The notes beneath the pieces are model-generated. The model was not told the origin of the DNA and did not search any database. It saw only the letters and a program-made list of their open reading frames with translations. From a virus, in IMG/VR virus record IMGVR_UViG_3300030419_002158, positions 1 to 28,303 of that record: a stretch of DNA of 28,303 nt; one strand, 5' to 3'. A program made the translations under genes and the position numbers. Shown piece by piece: positions 14,155 through 21,465 of this stretch; position 1 is the first letter of the stretch, and each line of letters starts with the position of its first letter.

Positions 14155-15516
14155 ATGGCCTCAACGCAAAAAACGGGCTTTATCGGTAGTGATGCTGAGA
14201 AGAACCAATTTACTGGTCCAAAAAATGAAAAATATTTCCTCCAGATCAACCCAAAGACTGGGGAAACTGAGGTATGGAATGAAGAATTAGGTCAGGATAG
14301 AAAGGTAGGTACTTATAATAAAGCAGGAGATGTATTCACTCCCGACACCAGTAATAGATGGTTAGGAAAAGGTGCAAGAGATTGGGAGACAGATCATTTT
14401 AATACTAAAGCGGCTCAACAAAATGTAAGAAATCAAAAAGTAACTGTAATAAAAAATGAAAATGGAAGAGTAAATCAAGAAGGTAGGAACCTAACTACCC
14501 AAGAAAAAGATGAAGTAGTTGGTGGTAACTACCAAGGATTTAAAAAAGAAGAACAACTAACGCAAAAACAAGCTGCCAATGCAAGAAAAGCAGCAAATGA
14601 ATTTAGAACTGCTGGTGGAGAAGCAATAGCAAGAAAAAGATATGGTAACTATGTCTATCCAATCACTCTTAGAAGATCCCAACAAGACAGATTAAGAATA
14701 TCTGTAATGAAATTTCAACCTAGAGCATTTAGAGAAGGTGGTCTGGGTGGATTTGGAGACAGAAATCAAGCACGAATGCAAGGTGGTAACATGTCACCTA
14801 TTGGATCAGTTACTCTACCCGTTCCAGGTCAAGTATCTGATAACAATAAAGCAGATTGGGGTAAGGATAACATGAATGCTGGTGAAATTGCACTAGCAAA
14901 TCTAGCCCTAACTGGTTTGACAGAAGGTTTAGAGGAAATGGGTAATACAGGAAGAGGAATGGCAGAGTCAGTTGGAAGAAATAAAAAAGAAATTAAGGAT
15001 GCAGTTGCACAATTCTTTGTTAGTCAAGCAACAGGTGTTAAAGGAATCATGGCACGTACAAAAGGTGCTGTGATTAATCCCAACATGGAATTAATATTTA
15101 ATGCACCTCAACTCAGACCATTTAGTTTCCAATATAGATTAAGTCCTAGAGATGAAAAGGAAAGTGGAGAAATCTTAAAGATAATTAGAATGTTTAAGCA
15201 ATCAATGGCTCCACAAACTACTGCCTCTAATATATTTTTAAAAGCACCTAACACATATAAGTTAGAGTTTCTTACTGCTGGTCAGAACAATCGACATAAG
15301 TTCTTACCCAGAATAAAAGAGTGTGCTTTAACTGGTTTTGATGTTACATATACACCCGATGGTTCTTATATGACCTATGAAAATAGTTCAATGGTTGCTT
15401 ATCAAGTAACATTTAGTTTCCAAGAACTCGAACCAGTATACAATAATGATTATGGAAACCTACAAGGTAGTGAAAGAGGAGATTTAGATGGCGTTCATGG
15501 AGGAGTAGGTTTCTAA
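14155..15516 (+). CDS. 48: Baseplate tail-tube cap gp48
   Basis: 453 residues, longer than T4 gp48 (364). The N-terminal 200 residues are polar and Lys/Gln/Asn-rich (ARKAANEFRTAGGEAIARKR), an extension relative to T4. The C-terminal tube-like domain (about 290-440) has INPNMELIFNAPQLRPFSFQ, YRLSPRDEKESGEILKIIRM, FKQSMAPQTT, then LEFLTAGQNNRHKFLPRIKE and VTYTPDGSYMTYENSSMVAY. The 'PF.F...LSPR...E...I..II..FK..MAP' block is diagnostic for gp48. In T4 it caps the hub together with gp54 and begins polymerisation of the gp19 tube. A CTAAATAG box about 30 bases upstream may add late transcription. Confidence 0.85.
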   Translation: MASTQKTGFIGSDAEKNQFTGPKNEKYFLQINPKTGETEVWNEELGQDRKVGTYNKAGDVFTPDTSNRWLGKGARDWETDHFNTKAAQQNVRNQKVTVIKNENGRVNQEGRNLTTQEKDEVVGGNYQGFKKEEQLTQKQAANARKAANEFRTAGGEAIARKRYGNYVYPITLRRSQQDRLRISVMKFQPRAFREGGLGGFGDRNQARMQGGNMSPIGSVTLPVPGQVSDNNKADWGKDNMNAGEIALANLALTGLTEGLEEMGNTGRGMAESVGRNKKEIKDAVAQFFVSQATGVKGIMARTKGAVINPNMELIFNAPQLRPFSFQYRLSPRDEKESGEILKIIRMFKQSMAPQTTASNIFLKAPNTYKLEFLTAGQNNRHKFLPRIKECALTGFDVTYTPDGSYMTYENSSMVAYQVTFSFQELEPVYNNDYGNLQGSERGDLDGVHGGVGF

Positions 15517-15517
15517 A

Positions 15518-16198
15518 ATGTCTAATCCATACTTCCGTAACTTATCCAATTTTGAATATGTTAATCGCAATTCCTCTAAAGAAGGAAGGAGTGAAGGTGA
15601 TTATACAACAGTAAAGAATCTTTTTAAAAGAGGAAAACTCAGAGAAGATATCTTTCAAGACACTACATTCTTTACAAAATATACTATCGAAGGTGATGAT
15701 CGTCCAGACAATGTTGCAGAAAAAATGTATGGAGATCCTACTTTAGATTGGGTCATCCTAGTATCAAATAATATTATTAACATACAAAGTGAATGGCCTA
15801 TGTCACAGGCAGATTTTAATAGTTATCTTACAGAAAAATATGGAGATGATACCACATTATACTCTGGTATTCATCACTATGAGGCTAATGAAGTAAAAGA
15901 TAGTAATGATGTGGTCATTATCCCAAGTGGAATGCGTGTAGGTGTAGCACAAAGTGTTAGTTACTTTGATTATTCAAGCAGACAACAAGTAACTGTTACT
16001 GATATTGCACTACCCGTCACTAATATAACACACGAAATGAAATTAAATGATGGGAAGAGAGAAATATTTGTACTCAAACCAGAGTATCTAAACATAGTAT
16101 TTGATGACATCGAAGAAATGATGACATATAAAAAAGGTTCTACTCAATATGTGAATAGAACCCTTGTACGTGGAGAAAATATTAGACTGTATAGTTAG
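15518..16198 (+). CDS. 53: Baseplate wedge subunit gp53
   Basis: 226 residues (T4 gp53 has 196). The N-terminal YFRNLSNFEYVNRN, TVKNLFKRGKLRED, TTFFTKYTIEGDDRPDNVAE and KMYGDPTLDWVILVSNNIIN contain the gp53 pattern 'Y.I.D...P..VA...YG.P..DWVIL..N', followed by EWPMSQADFNSYL. In T4 gp53 joins neighbouring wedges to the hub; the N-terminal part has a LysM-like fold. A C-terminal strand-rich extension (VTNITHEMKLNDGKREIFVL) follows. It starts 1 base after the gp48 stop, and its TAG stop overlaps the TAA of gp32 on the other strand. Confidence 0.87.
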   Translation: MSNPYFRNLSNFEYVNRNSSKEGRSEGDYTTVKNLFKRGKLREDIFQDTTFFTKYTIEGDDRPDNVAEKMYGDPTLDWVILVSNNIINIQSEWPMSQADFNSYLTEKYGDDTTLYSGIHHYEANEVKDSNDVVIIPSGMRVGVAQSVSYFDYSSRQQVTVTDIALPVTNITHEMKLNDGKREIFVLKPEYLNIVFDDIEEMMTYKKGSTQYVNRTLVRGENIRLYS

Positions 16199-17082
16199 AC
16201 TTCAGCTAACTTCTGGAAGTAAGATAGTGCATCATCTTCATCGTCTGAAGTGACAGTAGTAGTTGCTTCCTCGACTTGTCTTGTAGCAACAGTACGACTA
16301 TCATCCTCATTAACTACCTCCTCATCTACACGACGAGTAGTAGGTTTCTGTCCTAGAACATACTTCAAACGCTTCTCAAGATCTTGATAAGACTTGAATT
16401 GGTCTGGAGCAGTAATCTCAGTGAGAGAATACTCCTTCTTCCATAATGCTTCTAGTGCATCGTCATCATCAAGAAGTGGTGCTGGTTTATCGAACTCTGA
16501 CTTATCATAGTTCCAGTAACCATCTACCTTGCAAATCTTCAACTTGAAGTTTGCACCTTGCCAGAAATCAAAAGGATTGATTGCTTCTTCATCTTCAAAG
16601 ACAGGTTGCATAGCAGCGAGGATCTTATCATGGATCTTCTTACCATACTTGAAGAGGAAAACCTTACCTTCATTCTGAGGGTTAACGGGATCCTTCACAA
16701 CATAGATGTTGCTGTAATAAGATAACTTACGCTTCTGCTTACGAACTACATCCTTATCAGACTCATTACCACTGTTCCAAAGGTCACGATTGTGATCTGA
16801 AACAGGATCTTTTTGACCTACTGTGGTCAATGAGTTTTCAATGTACCATCCACCAGGGCCTTGGAATGCATGTGAATACAACTTTGCCCAGGGAATTTCT
16901 TCACTATCTGGTGCTGGAAGGAATCGGATAACGGCATAACCGTTTCCTGTTTTATCTAGTTCTGGTTTCCAGAGACGCTCATCTGCACCTCCACCAGTAT
17001 TATTTGTTTTCTCGACCTCTTTAACTAACTTAGCGGTCAACGAACCAAGCGAAGACTGCTTCTTTAGATTTGCAAAAGACAT
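16195..17082 (-). CDS. 32: Single-stranded DNA-binding protein gp32
   Basis: 295 residues (T4 gp32 has 301). N-terminal basic motif MSFANLKKQSSLGSLTAKLV is the cooperativity region (LAST-like). The core has YAVIRFLPAPDSEEIPWAKL, LSYYSNIYVVKDP, NEGKVFLFKYGKKIHDKILA and FDFWQGANFKLKICKVDGYW. The C-terminus is acidic (DEDDALSYFQKLAEV) for partner contact. The zinc site of T4 gp32 (His64, Cys77, Cys87, Cys90) is not preserved: the equivalent segment reads GQKDPVSDHNRDLW with no CxxC. gp32 coats ssDNA in replication, recombination and repair. It is preceded by a sigma70-type promoter (17132-17160) and by a repeat-bearing leader that may be a translational operator. Confidence 0.93.
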   Translation of the reverse strand: MSFANLKKQSSLGSLTAKLVKEVEKTNNTGGGADERLWKPELDKTGNGYAVIRFLPAPDSEEIPWAKLYSHAFQGPGGWYIENSLTTVGQKDPVSDHNRDLWNSGNESDKDVVRKQKRKLSYYSNIYVVKDPVNPQNEGKVFLFKYGKKIHDKILAAMQPVFEDEEAINPFDFWQGANFKLKICKVDGYWNYDKSEFDKPAPLLDDDDALEALWKKEYSLTEITAPDQFKSYQDLEKRLKYVLGQKPTTRRVDEEVVNEDDSRTVATRQVEEATTTVTSDDEDDALSYFQKLAEV

Positions 17083-17099
17083 TCGGATTACCTCGGATT
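17083..17099 (-). repeat. Direct repeat AATCCGA flanking the gp32 ribosome-binding site
   Basis: On the minus strand AATCCGA occurs at 17093-17099 and again at 17083-17089, separated by GGT. The Shine-Dalgarno GAGGT lies across the junction, 7 bases before the ATG. A related AAATCC precedes them. T4 gp32 represses its own translation by binding the leader, so the repeat may be part of such an operator. Confidence 0.45.
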
Positions 17100-17131
17100 A
17101 AATTGGATTTGGCTTTTGTTTGTACCTTGTT

Positions 17132-17160
17132 ATTCTAAGACTCAACACCGTTAGTGTCAA
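17132..17160 (-). promoter_or_regulatory. Sigma70-type early promoter for gp32
   Basis: The minus strand carries TTGACA (17155-17160), a 17-base spacer and TAGAAT (17132-17137). The boxes overlap the end of the DUF1825 gene. The predicted start at about 17125 gives gp32 a leader of roughly 42 bases. Confidence 0.65.
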
Positions 17161-17479
17161 GTTGTTGTTTCATCATGCTAATCATTTGGGTCATCTGCTT
17201 GAAGACTGTATTCATATCAATGTCAGGAGGAAGACCCATCATAACAGCAGACTTAGTAAGATCATCCTTCATTGCTTTCGCTTGAGGATCATCAGACAAA
17301 CTTAATCGTGCGTACACAATCTTTTGTTTCTCAATAAGTCTTTCTAAAACTTTAATATGATATAATTTGTCAGAATTATTCATGTAATGAAATTTCATGA
17401 CGTTCGCATAGACTTCTTCCTGAAGTTCTTGAACCTCAGCCATCTCTGCTCTAACTATATCGGAATCAAAGAAACTCAT
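17135..17479 (-). CDS. DUF1825-family protein
   Basis: 114 residues beginning MSFFDSDIVRAEMAEVQELQ, then VLERLIEKQKIVYARLSLSD and MMGLPPDIDMNTVF. The 'MSFFDSDIV..EM.E...LQE..Y' start and 'MGLPP..DM..VF' C-terminal half are diagnostic of DUF1825, a family found in cyanobacteria and their T4-like phages. The structure is predicted all-helical. Function is not known; the family's restriction to cyanobacteria and cyanophages suggests host gene capture. It overlaps the upstream small gene by 4 bases and its final codons contain the -35/-10 boxes of the gp32 promoter. Confidence 0.85.
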   Translation of the reverse strand: MSFFDSDIVRAEMAEVQELQEEVYANVMKFHYMNNSDKLYHIKVLERLIEKQKIVYARLSLSDDPQAKAMKDDLTKSAVMMGLPPDIDMNTVFKQMTQMISMMKQQLDTNGVES

Positions 17480-17679
17480 TCACCACCCTCATTATCTACT
17501 ACTTCAACCGTACCAGTTTCTGGTACCTCCTCTTCTTTCTTACTCTCTTCAATCTGATCTAGTACCTCAATAGCACCAAGAAGTTTCAGACGAGTAGTAG
17601 TTAAACTATCTACCTGTTTCTGTACTTCTTCTAGTTGTACTTTTAAATTACCTAGAACTTCTTCATTATTAAGAGTCAT
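17476..17679 (-). CDS. Small coiled-coil protein
   Basis: 67 residues. MTLNNEEVLGNLKVQLEEVQ and the following SLTTTRLKLLGAIEVLDQI form heptad-like helices, then an acidic tail (EESKKEEEVPETG). Similar short coiled-coil proteins lie next to gp59 in related cyanophages as I recall; none has a known role. It overlaps gp59 upstream by 11 bases and DUF1825 downstream by 4 bases, so its amount is tied to these genes. A scaffold or adaptor for replication proteins is possible, with no direct evidence. Confidence 0.72.
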   Translation of the reverse strand: MTLNNEEVLGNLKVQLEEVQKQVDSLTTTRLKLLGAIEVLDQIEESKKEEEVPETGTVEVVDNEGGE

Positions 17680-18265
17680 GAATAATAACCTCCTTCAAAA
17701 TCTTTTTATAACGGGGTACATTAATATTTAGGAAAGGTGAGTATTTTTTCACCCTCCTACTTACGGTTTCCCACACGGGGTCTTTCAACTTTTTATCAAA
17801 GTTTTTTCCGTACTCAAATATTCTATCACATATTACCAAAGTTTCCAAGCTCGTCTTTCCACCCAGATAACTTCTTAGGATAGGAGGATGTCCCTTACTA
17901 CAATCAAACACCGCATCTACTTTCTGATTATCAAACAAAGTATTAACTTCTTCTTTAAACACATACGATAATGACTGTACTTTCTTCTGCCAATCCTGGT
18001 ACCTTCCCTCTCCTTCCTTTATCATCTCTCCTATCCATAGTGACTCAGGATCAGGACAAGATGTAAAGTTAGCAACAAAAAATTCTTCTACTTCTTTATC
18101 AGTCTTCTGTCTAGAAAATTTCTCAAACCAAAATCTATCCTTTCTCTTATAGAATGCTTGCTGTGTTGCTCTAACTTTACCACGATACTTAAGGTAATCA
18201 TAATTATCCTTGGTGAAATGATTCTTCATCGCAAGGTAGCATTTATAGCTATCAAAAGGCATCAT
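17669..18265 (-). CDS. 59: DNA helicase loader gp59
   Basis: 198 residues (T4 gp59 has 217). Features: MMPFDSYKCYLAMKNHFTKD, then YDYLKYRGKVRATQQAFYKR, KDRFWFEKFSRQK, FFVANFTSCPDPESLWIGEM, and near the C-terminus SRRVKKYSPFLNIN. These match the two-domain helical gp59 family: an HMG-like N-terminal half that binds forked DNA and a C-terminal half that contacts gp41 and gp32. It loads gp41 helicase onto gp32-coated lagging-strand DNA. The family's placement upstream of gp32 is kept. The start overlaps the gp33 stop as TAATG; a second ATG follows directly and either could be used. Confidence 0.87.
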   Translation of the reverse strand: MMPFDSYKCYLAMKNHFTKDNYDYLKYRGKVRATQQAFYKRKDRFWFEKFSRQKTDKEVEEFFVANFTSCPDPESLWIGEMIKEGEGRYQDWQKKVQSLSYVFKEEVNTLFDNQKVDAVFDCSKGHPPILRSYLGGKTSLETLVICDRIFEYGKNFDKKLKDPVWETVSRRVKKYSPFLNINVPRYKKILKEVIIHDS

Positions 18266-18522
18266 TAAAAAACAAGTTTTGCTCTTGAAGTTCTCTTTAA
18301 AAAGTTAAGTTCTTGTGCTTCGTATTTAATTTTTTCTTTAAGGGGTTTAGAGATAAGTTTAGGAACAGATTCTAGATCAATAGAATTAATTTCACAGAAA
18401 TATACTATCGCATCAATGTAATTCATGTCTTCTTGATTATGCACAAGACCTTCTATCTCCTGTGCGAAACGAGCAGGACAAAAGAATTTATCTTCAAATG
18501 CCTTTTCCAGTTCATTCTCCAT
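18265..18522 (-). CDS. 33: Late-transcription co-activator gp33
   Basis: 85 residues from the ATG at 18522 (MENELEKAFEDKFF). An in-frame TTG 27 bases upstream is not needed. The core NYIDAIVYFCEINSIDLESV and then KLISKPLKEKIKYEAQELN is the gp33 pattern of T4-like phages. gp33 bridges RNA polymerase (beta flap) and the gp45 clamp so that gp55 polymerase can fire late promoters; the T4 C-terminal clamp-binding tail is hydrophobic, and here the end is LKRTSRAKLVF. The gene overlaps the upstream nuclease gene by 11 bases and gp59 by 1 base. A sigma70-type promoter inside the upstream gene (18578-18606) may serve it. Confidence 0.78.
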   Translation of the reverse strand: MENELEKAFEDKFFCPARFAQEIEGLVHNQEDMNYIDAIVYFCEINSIDLESVPKLISKPLKEKIKYEAQELNFLKRTSRAKLVF

Positions 18523-19195
18523 GCTCTGACCCAATATTGTGAGATACAAATTCTTTAATGTAACGAACTAATAATTTAATATAATCCCCTTTGTTTCTTT
18601 TGTCAAATACTTTTACATCTCCACCTGGTGTAACCATAATGGTGATGAGTTTAGTCACAGGGATCTCTGTCAACTCATAGTATGCTGCTGCATAAAACAT
18701 CTCCTGAACAAAGTAGTTTTCCAACCACTTCTCAGGTTTAATTTTTTCTGATGTCTTAAAGTCTATTACCGCTAGCTCGCCGTCATACTCAGCAATGCAA
18801 TCAACTCTACCTGCAAGACCTAAGTATTCCGAGTAAAGAGTTCTTTCTATAGCGTGTATGTTATTTATACGATCCAGATATGGTGCAGCATGATGAAACA
18901 TAAACTTCGTAAGAGGTCTATACTCCTCCCAATCAAGTTCTCTGTTCTCTAGATATGCCTGTGCTGCCTCATGGAAATCTGTACCACGAGCAGTTGCTTT
19001 CTTAGTAATACGATTAGCTTCTTCAATACCAACTCGCTTACGCCAATCAGCAAAGATCTGACGATTATAAAAAGAAGTTACTGATGTAATAGAAGGAACC
19101 CAATCTCCATTAGGAAGATTATAAAGTCTTATTCCATTTGTTTCTTTCTTTTCTAATTCAAGATCACCTAAGTAATTACAATGGGTAAAACTCAT
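18512..19195 (-). CDS. PD-(D/E)XK exonuclease, RecB/MGME1-like
   Basis: 227 residues. RecB-family motifs are in order: ATARGTDFHEAAQAYLEN with His75 and Glu76, LAGRVDCIAEYDG with Asp132, AVIDFKTSEK with Asp145 and Lys147, and then YFVQEMFYAAAYYE, the Q-Y motif. This layout is that of RecB nuclease domains, Cas4 and mitochondrial MGME1, enzymes that trim single-strand DNA ends. All catalytic residues are present, so it should be active. It lies between a 2OG oxygenase and gp33 in a replication unit, overlapping both by 4 and 11 bases. Probable roles: recombination, flap trimming or host DNA breakdown. No Fe-S cysteines of the Cas4 type are seen. Confidence 0.82.
   Translation of the reverse strand: MSFTHCNYLGDLELEKKETNGIRLYNLPNGDWVPSITSVTSFYNRQIFADWRKRVGIEEANRITKKATARGTDFHEAAQAYLENRELDWEEYRPLTKFMFHHAAPYLDRINNIHAIERTLYSEYLGLAGRVDCIAEYDGELAVIDFKTSEKIKPEKWLENYFVQEMFYAAAYYELTEIPVTKLITIMVTPGGDVKVFDKRNKGDYIKLLVRYIKEFVSHNIGSEHGE
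18578..18606 (-). promoter_or_regulatory. Sigma70-type promoter inside the nuclease gene, facing gp33
   Basis: The minus strand carries TTGACA (18601-18606), a 17-base spacer and TATATT (18578-18583). A start near 18570 gives a leader of about 48 bases to the gp33 ATG at 18522. Confidence 0.5.
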
Positions 19196-19782
19196 GAGTC
19201 AAAAAAATATACTAACGTTAATCTAGAAGTTTGAATAGATTTTCCAAAAAAATTCTGGGATCTATGAAAATAATTAGCAGGAAACATTACAATCCTATTA
19301 AATTTATTTGGAACTTTTATAATTGGATTATAATATGAGTTCAACTTCTTTCTTATTCTAGCATACCTATATCTTTTTATCAAATTAGAAGGGTCTTTAT
19401 GAAAAGATTCTTTTAAATGGATTACGTGAGAAGTATTTAAAGTATCAGGAACTTGATCAAAATCACATACCTCCGTTCCTGTATTGAGAGGAGGATCGAG
19501 AGACAAATAAACTATACAAATATATTGAGCACTATCATAATGAAATATACCATCCCCAAATTGTTTAGTAATATATTGAAAACGGGTTGATCGTACTTTT
19601 AAATTAGGATGATTTGTAATATGCCTCATCCTAGAAAGCATATAATCATCTATCCAACCATTAATATTATCCGATCTCATTCCAGGATAAGGAATTGATT
19701 TTGAATACTGTTGTTGAAGTGCGATGTTTCTAACCTTATAAGGATCATTAAAAAAATTATCTTCACTATAAATCACACTCAT
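19192..19782 (-). CDS. 2OG-Fe(II) oxygenase-like protein (DUF6445 type)
   Basis: 196 residues. A double-stranded beta-helix pattern is visible: FGDGIFHYDSAQYICIVYLS with His81 and Asp83 as the HxD iron pair, TGTEVCDFD, then FNRIVMFPANYFHRSQNFFG with His173 as the distal ligand, and SRLTLVYFF with Arg187 as the likely 2-oxoglutarate anchor. The N-terminal MSVIYSEDNFFNDPYKVRNI, with 'DNFF.DP..VR..AL', is typical of the DUF6445 group. Substrate is unknown; cyanophages carry several such enzymes. It overlaps phoH and the nuclease gene by 4 bases each, so it is translated with replication genes. Base or protein hydroxylation is possible but unproven. Confidence 0.75.
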   Translation of the reverse strand: MSVIYSEDNFFNDPYKVRNIALQQQYSKSIPYPGMRSDNINGWIDDYMLSRMRHITNHPNLKVRSTRFQYITKQFGDGIFHYDSAQYICIVYLSLDPPLNTGTEVCDFDQVPDTLNTSHVIHLKESFHKDPSNLIKRYRYARIRKKLNSYYNPIIKVPNKFNRIVMFPANYFHRSQNFFGKSIQTSRLTLVYFFDS

Positions 19783-20531
19783 AAACTAAGTTCCATTTTT
19801 GCAAGGATATATTCCTTAACTAATCCAGAGCGAACAATATCTTCCACTCCAAATTCGATAAGATCAACTGATGACATCAAACGAAGAATCCTCATAAAAT
19901 CTATGATACCATTCCTCTCGTTCTGTTTAACTAAGTCTGTTTGAGTAGCATCTCCACAGAACATAATCTTAGAACTCTCACCAACTCTTGTCATTATACT
20001 ATCAAGTTCGTGAAAATTCAAGTTTTGGAATTCATCAACGATAATAATTGCTTTGTCAAAGGTGGTACCTCTTATGAATGAAGTGCTCCAAAAGTCAATA
20101 GTATCCTGTGCTTTAAGGTTACCATATAACATTTCAAAGTCTGCCTCTGTAGGCATCTCAAACATATACTTTACCATTGCCTTGTAAGGCAACTGATATA
20201 ACCATGACTTATCCTCATGGTCACCAGGAAGAAAACCAATCTCACGAGTAGATACCAACGACCTTACAATATAAATTTTCTCATAAGATGTAGTTGGATC
20301 AAGAACATCACATAGTGCATTGTAAAGAGTAATGAAAGTCTTACCTGTACCTGCAGCACCATAAGCAACAAGATTCTTATCCTCTGCATATGCATTGAAT
20401 AAGGTTTGCTGATTCGCTGTGAGGGGTTCTACTTCCCTCATCATGTCTGCATTAATAGGTTTCTTCCTCTTCATCTGCTTAGCCGTTAGTCCGACCCCTA
20501 TCGGTTGGTCCGTTTTCTTTTTCCTAGGCAT
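19779..20531 (-). CDS. phoH: PhoH-like ATPase
   Basis: 250 residues. Walker A is GAAGTGKT at 58-65, and Walker B is IIIVDEFQN at 162-170. Other PhoH-family blocks are EPLTANQQTLFNAYAED, IYIVRSLVSTREIGFLPGDH, and SKIMFCGDATQTDLVK. The fold is a RecA-like/UvrD-type NTPase. PhoH is widespread in marine phages; its phosphate link is by gene name from E. coli, and RNA- or nucleic-acid-directed ATPase functions have been proposed. All nucleotide-binding residues are intact. It has a basic N-terminus (MPRKKKTDQP), ends in a 4-base overlap with the oxygenase gene, and follows the FmdB-like gene by 2 bases. Confidence 0.93.
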   Translation of the reverse strand: MPRKKKTDQPIGVGLTAKQMKRKKPINADMMREVEPLTANQQTLFNAYAEDKNLVAYGAAGTGKTFITLYNALCDVLDPTTSYEKIYIVRSLVSTREIGFLPGDHEDKSWLYQLPYKAMVKYMFEMPTEADFEMLYGNLKAQDTIDFWSTSFIRGTTFDKAIIIVDEFQNLNFHELDSIMTRVGESSKIMFCGDATQTDLVKQNERNGIIDFMRILRLMSSVDLIEFGVEDIVRSGLVKEYILAKMELSL

Positions 20532-20533
20532 AC

Positions 20534-20785
20534 TTAGAAACTATAGTCACGATGTTTACGAACATTGGCACCTGGTTGTTTAGATGCTCTATCTAGTACT
20601 TCATTCCATCCACTAGACTTTGCTTCACCAGTCCATCTAAACTCAGTGGATTGACTAGCAACACCTGCTTGCCAATCTTTATCCCATTCTGGATTATCTT
20701 TTCTCCACTGATCATAGGCTTTCATAGTCATGGAGAGTTCTTTCTTCTCTTTAGTCTCTCTATGTATCACAGGGTATGTAGGCAT
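20534..20785 (-). CDS. Small FmdB-like protein lacking the zinc ribbon
   Basis: 83 residues: MPTYPVIHRETKEKKELSMT, then YDQWRKDNPEWDKDWQAGVA and a C-terminal GWNEVLDRASKQPG with basic HRDYSF end. The 'MPTY.....(T)GE.....M.M..Y..W...NP' start recalls FmdB-type zinc-ribbon regulators, but the four cysteines of that ribbon are absent. Conserved cyanophage proteins of this length occur beside phoH as I recall. It is 2 bases upstream of phoH. The FmdB link is weak and the function unknown. Confidence 0.7.
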   Translation of the reverse strand: MPTYPVIHRETKEKKELSMTMKAYDQWRKDNPEWDKDWQAGVASQSTEFRWTGEAKSSGWNEVLDRASKQPGANVRKHRDYSF

Positions 20786-20811
20786 TTCAATATAAAGTTA
20801 TGTGAAAGTAT

Positions 20812-21465
20812 TTATGAAACCCATTCAAGAGCTTCAGAGACAGTAGGAAATTGTTCAATAAAAATCTTACGAACATTTTCTACAAGATCCATATGTTCTT
20901 TCTGTGTTCCATGTGCAGATCGTAGGTTAATATAATGCACCCATGATCTAACTGAACCAGTCATATACAAACGGGTAGGTGTAGCAAGAGGAAGAACAAA
21001 CCTTGCACACTCCTTTGCTATACCTGCATCTAACATCTCTTTATATAATTTCATACCATCTACAAAATGTCTTTGCATCTTGAGTTCAAAATCTTGTCTA
21101 ACAAATGGATCTACATCATCAGTAGAGTTCTGACGATTCTTTGTATCCTGTCTACGTAACTGAGGTATTGGTATTTCTTTACCAAGCAAACTACTATCAG
21201 CATATCTCTGTGAGAATTCCTGATAAGTAAATGATCTATGACGCAATATCTGTGCTGCTAATCCCCTAGTAGTATTGATCTCCACTGTCATATGGGCTTG
21301 TTCAAAGACACTCCAATGTCCATGTTCAATACAATACCTTAATAGACCAGCAAACTTTTCATTGTCTTGGTTCTTAGGATTAGAAACTCTGGCAACATAT
21401 GCCATAGTTTTTTCTGCATCTGGAGTAACACTTACCAGTTTAGTCTGGGTAGCCGTCGTCGTCAT
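20812..21465 (-). CDS. thyX: Flavin-dependent thymidylate synthase ThyX
   Basis: 217 residues from the ATG at 21465, chosen because a GAGG lies 6 bases upstream; two ATGs further upstream (21477, 21486) are in frame but lack such a site. The ThyX signature RHRX7S is present (Arg75, His76, Arg77, Ser85 in QILRHRSFTYQEFSQRYADS). Other conserved parts are GHWSVFEQAHMTVEI and GSVRSWVHYINLRSAHGTQ, the FAD/dUMP-binding region with the active-site serine region. It makes dTMP from dUMP using FAD, NADPH and methylene-tetrahydrofolate, for phage DNA synthesis. The start overlaps the end of the 58-residue gene by 26 bases. Confidence 0.94.
   Translation of the reverse strand: MTTTATQTKLVSVTPDAEKTMAYVARVSNPKNQDNEKFAGLLRYCIEHGHWSVFEQAHMTVEINTTRGLAAQILRHRSFTYQEFSQRYADSSLLGKEIPIPQLRRQDTKNRQNSTDDVDPFVRQDFELKMQRHFVDGMKLYKEMLDAGIAKECARFVLPLATPTRLYMTGSVRSWVHYINLRSAHGTQKEHMDLVENVRKIFIEQFPTVSEALEWVS

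Noticed and set aside
18523-18549. Upstream extension of gp33
   Set aside because: The upstream codon is TTG with no ribosome-binding site; the ATG at 18522 matches the family's N-terminus.
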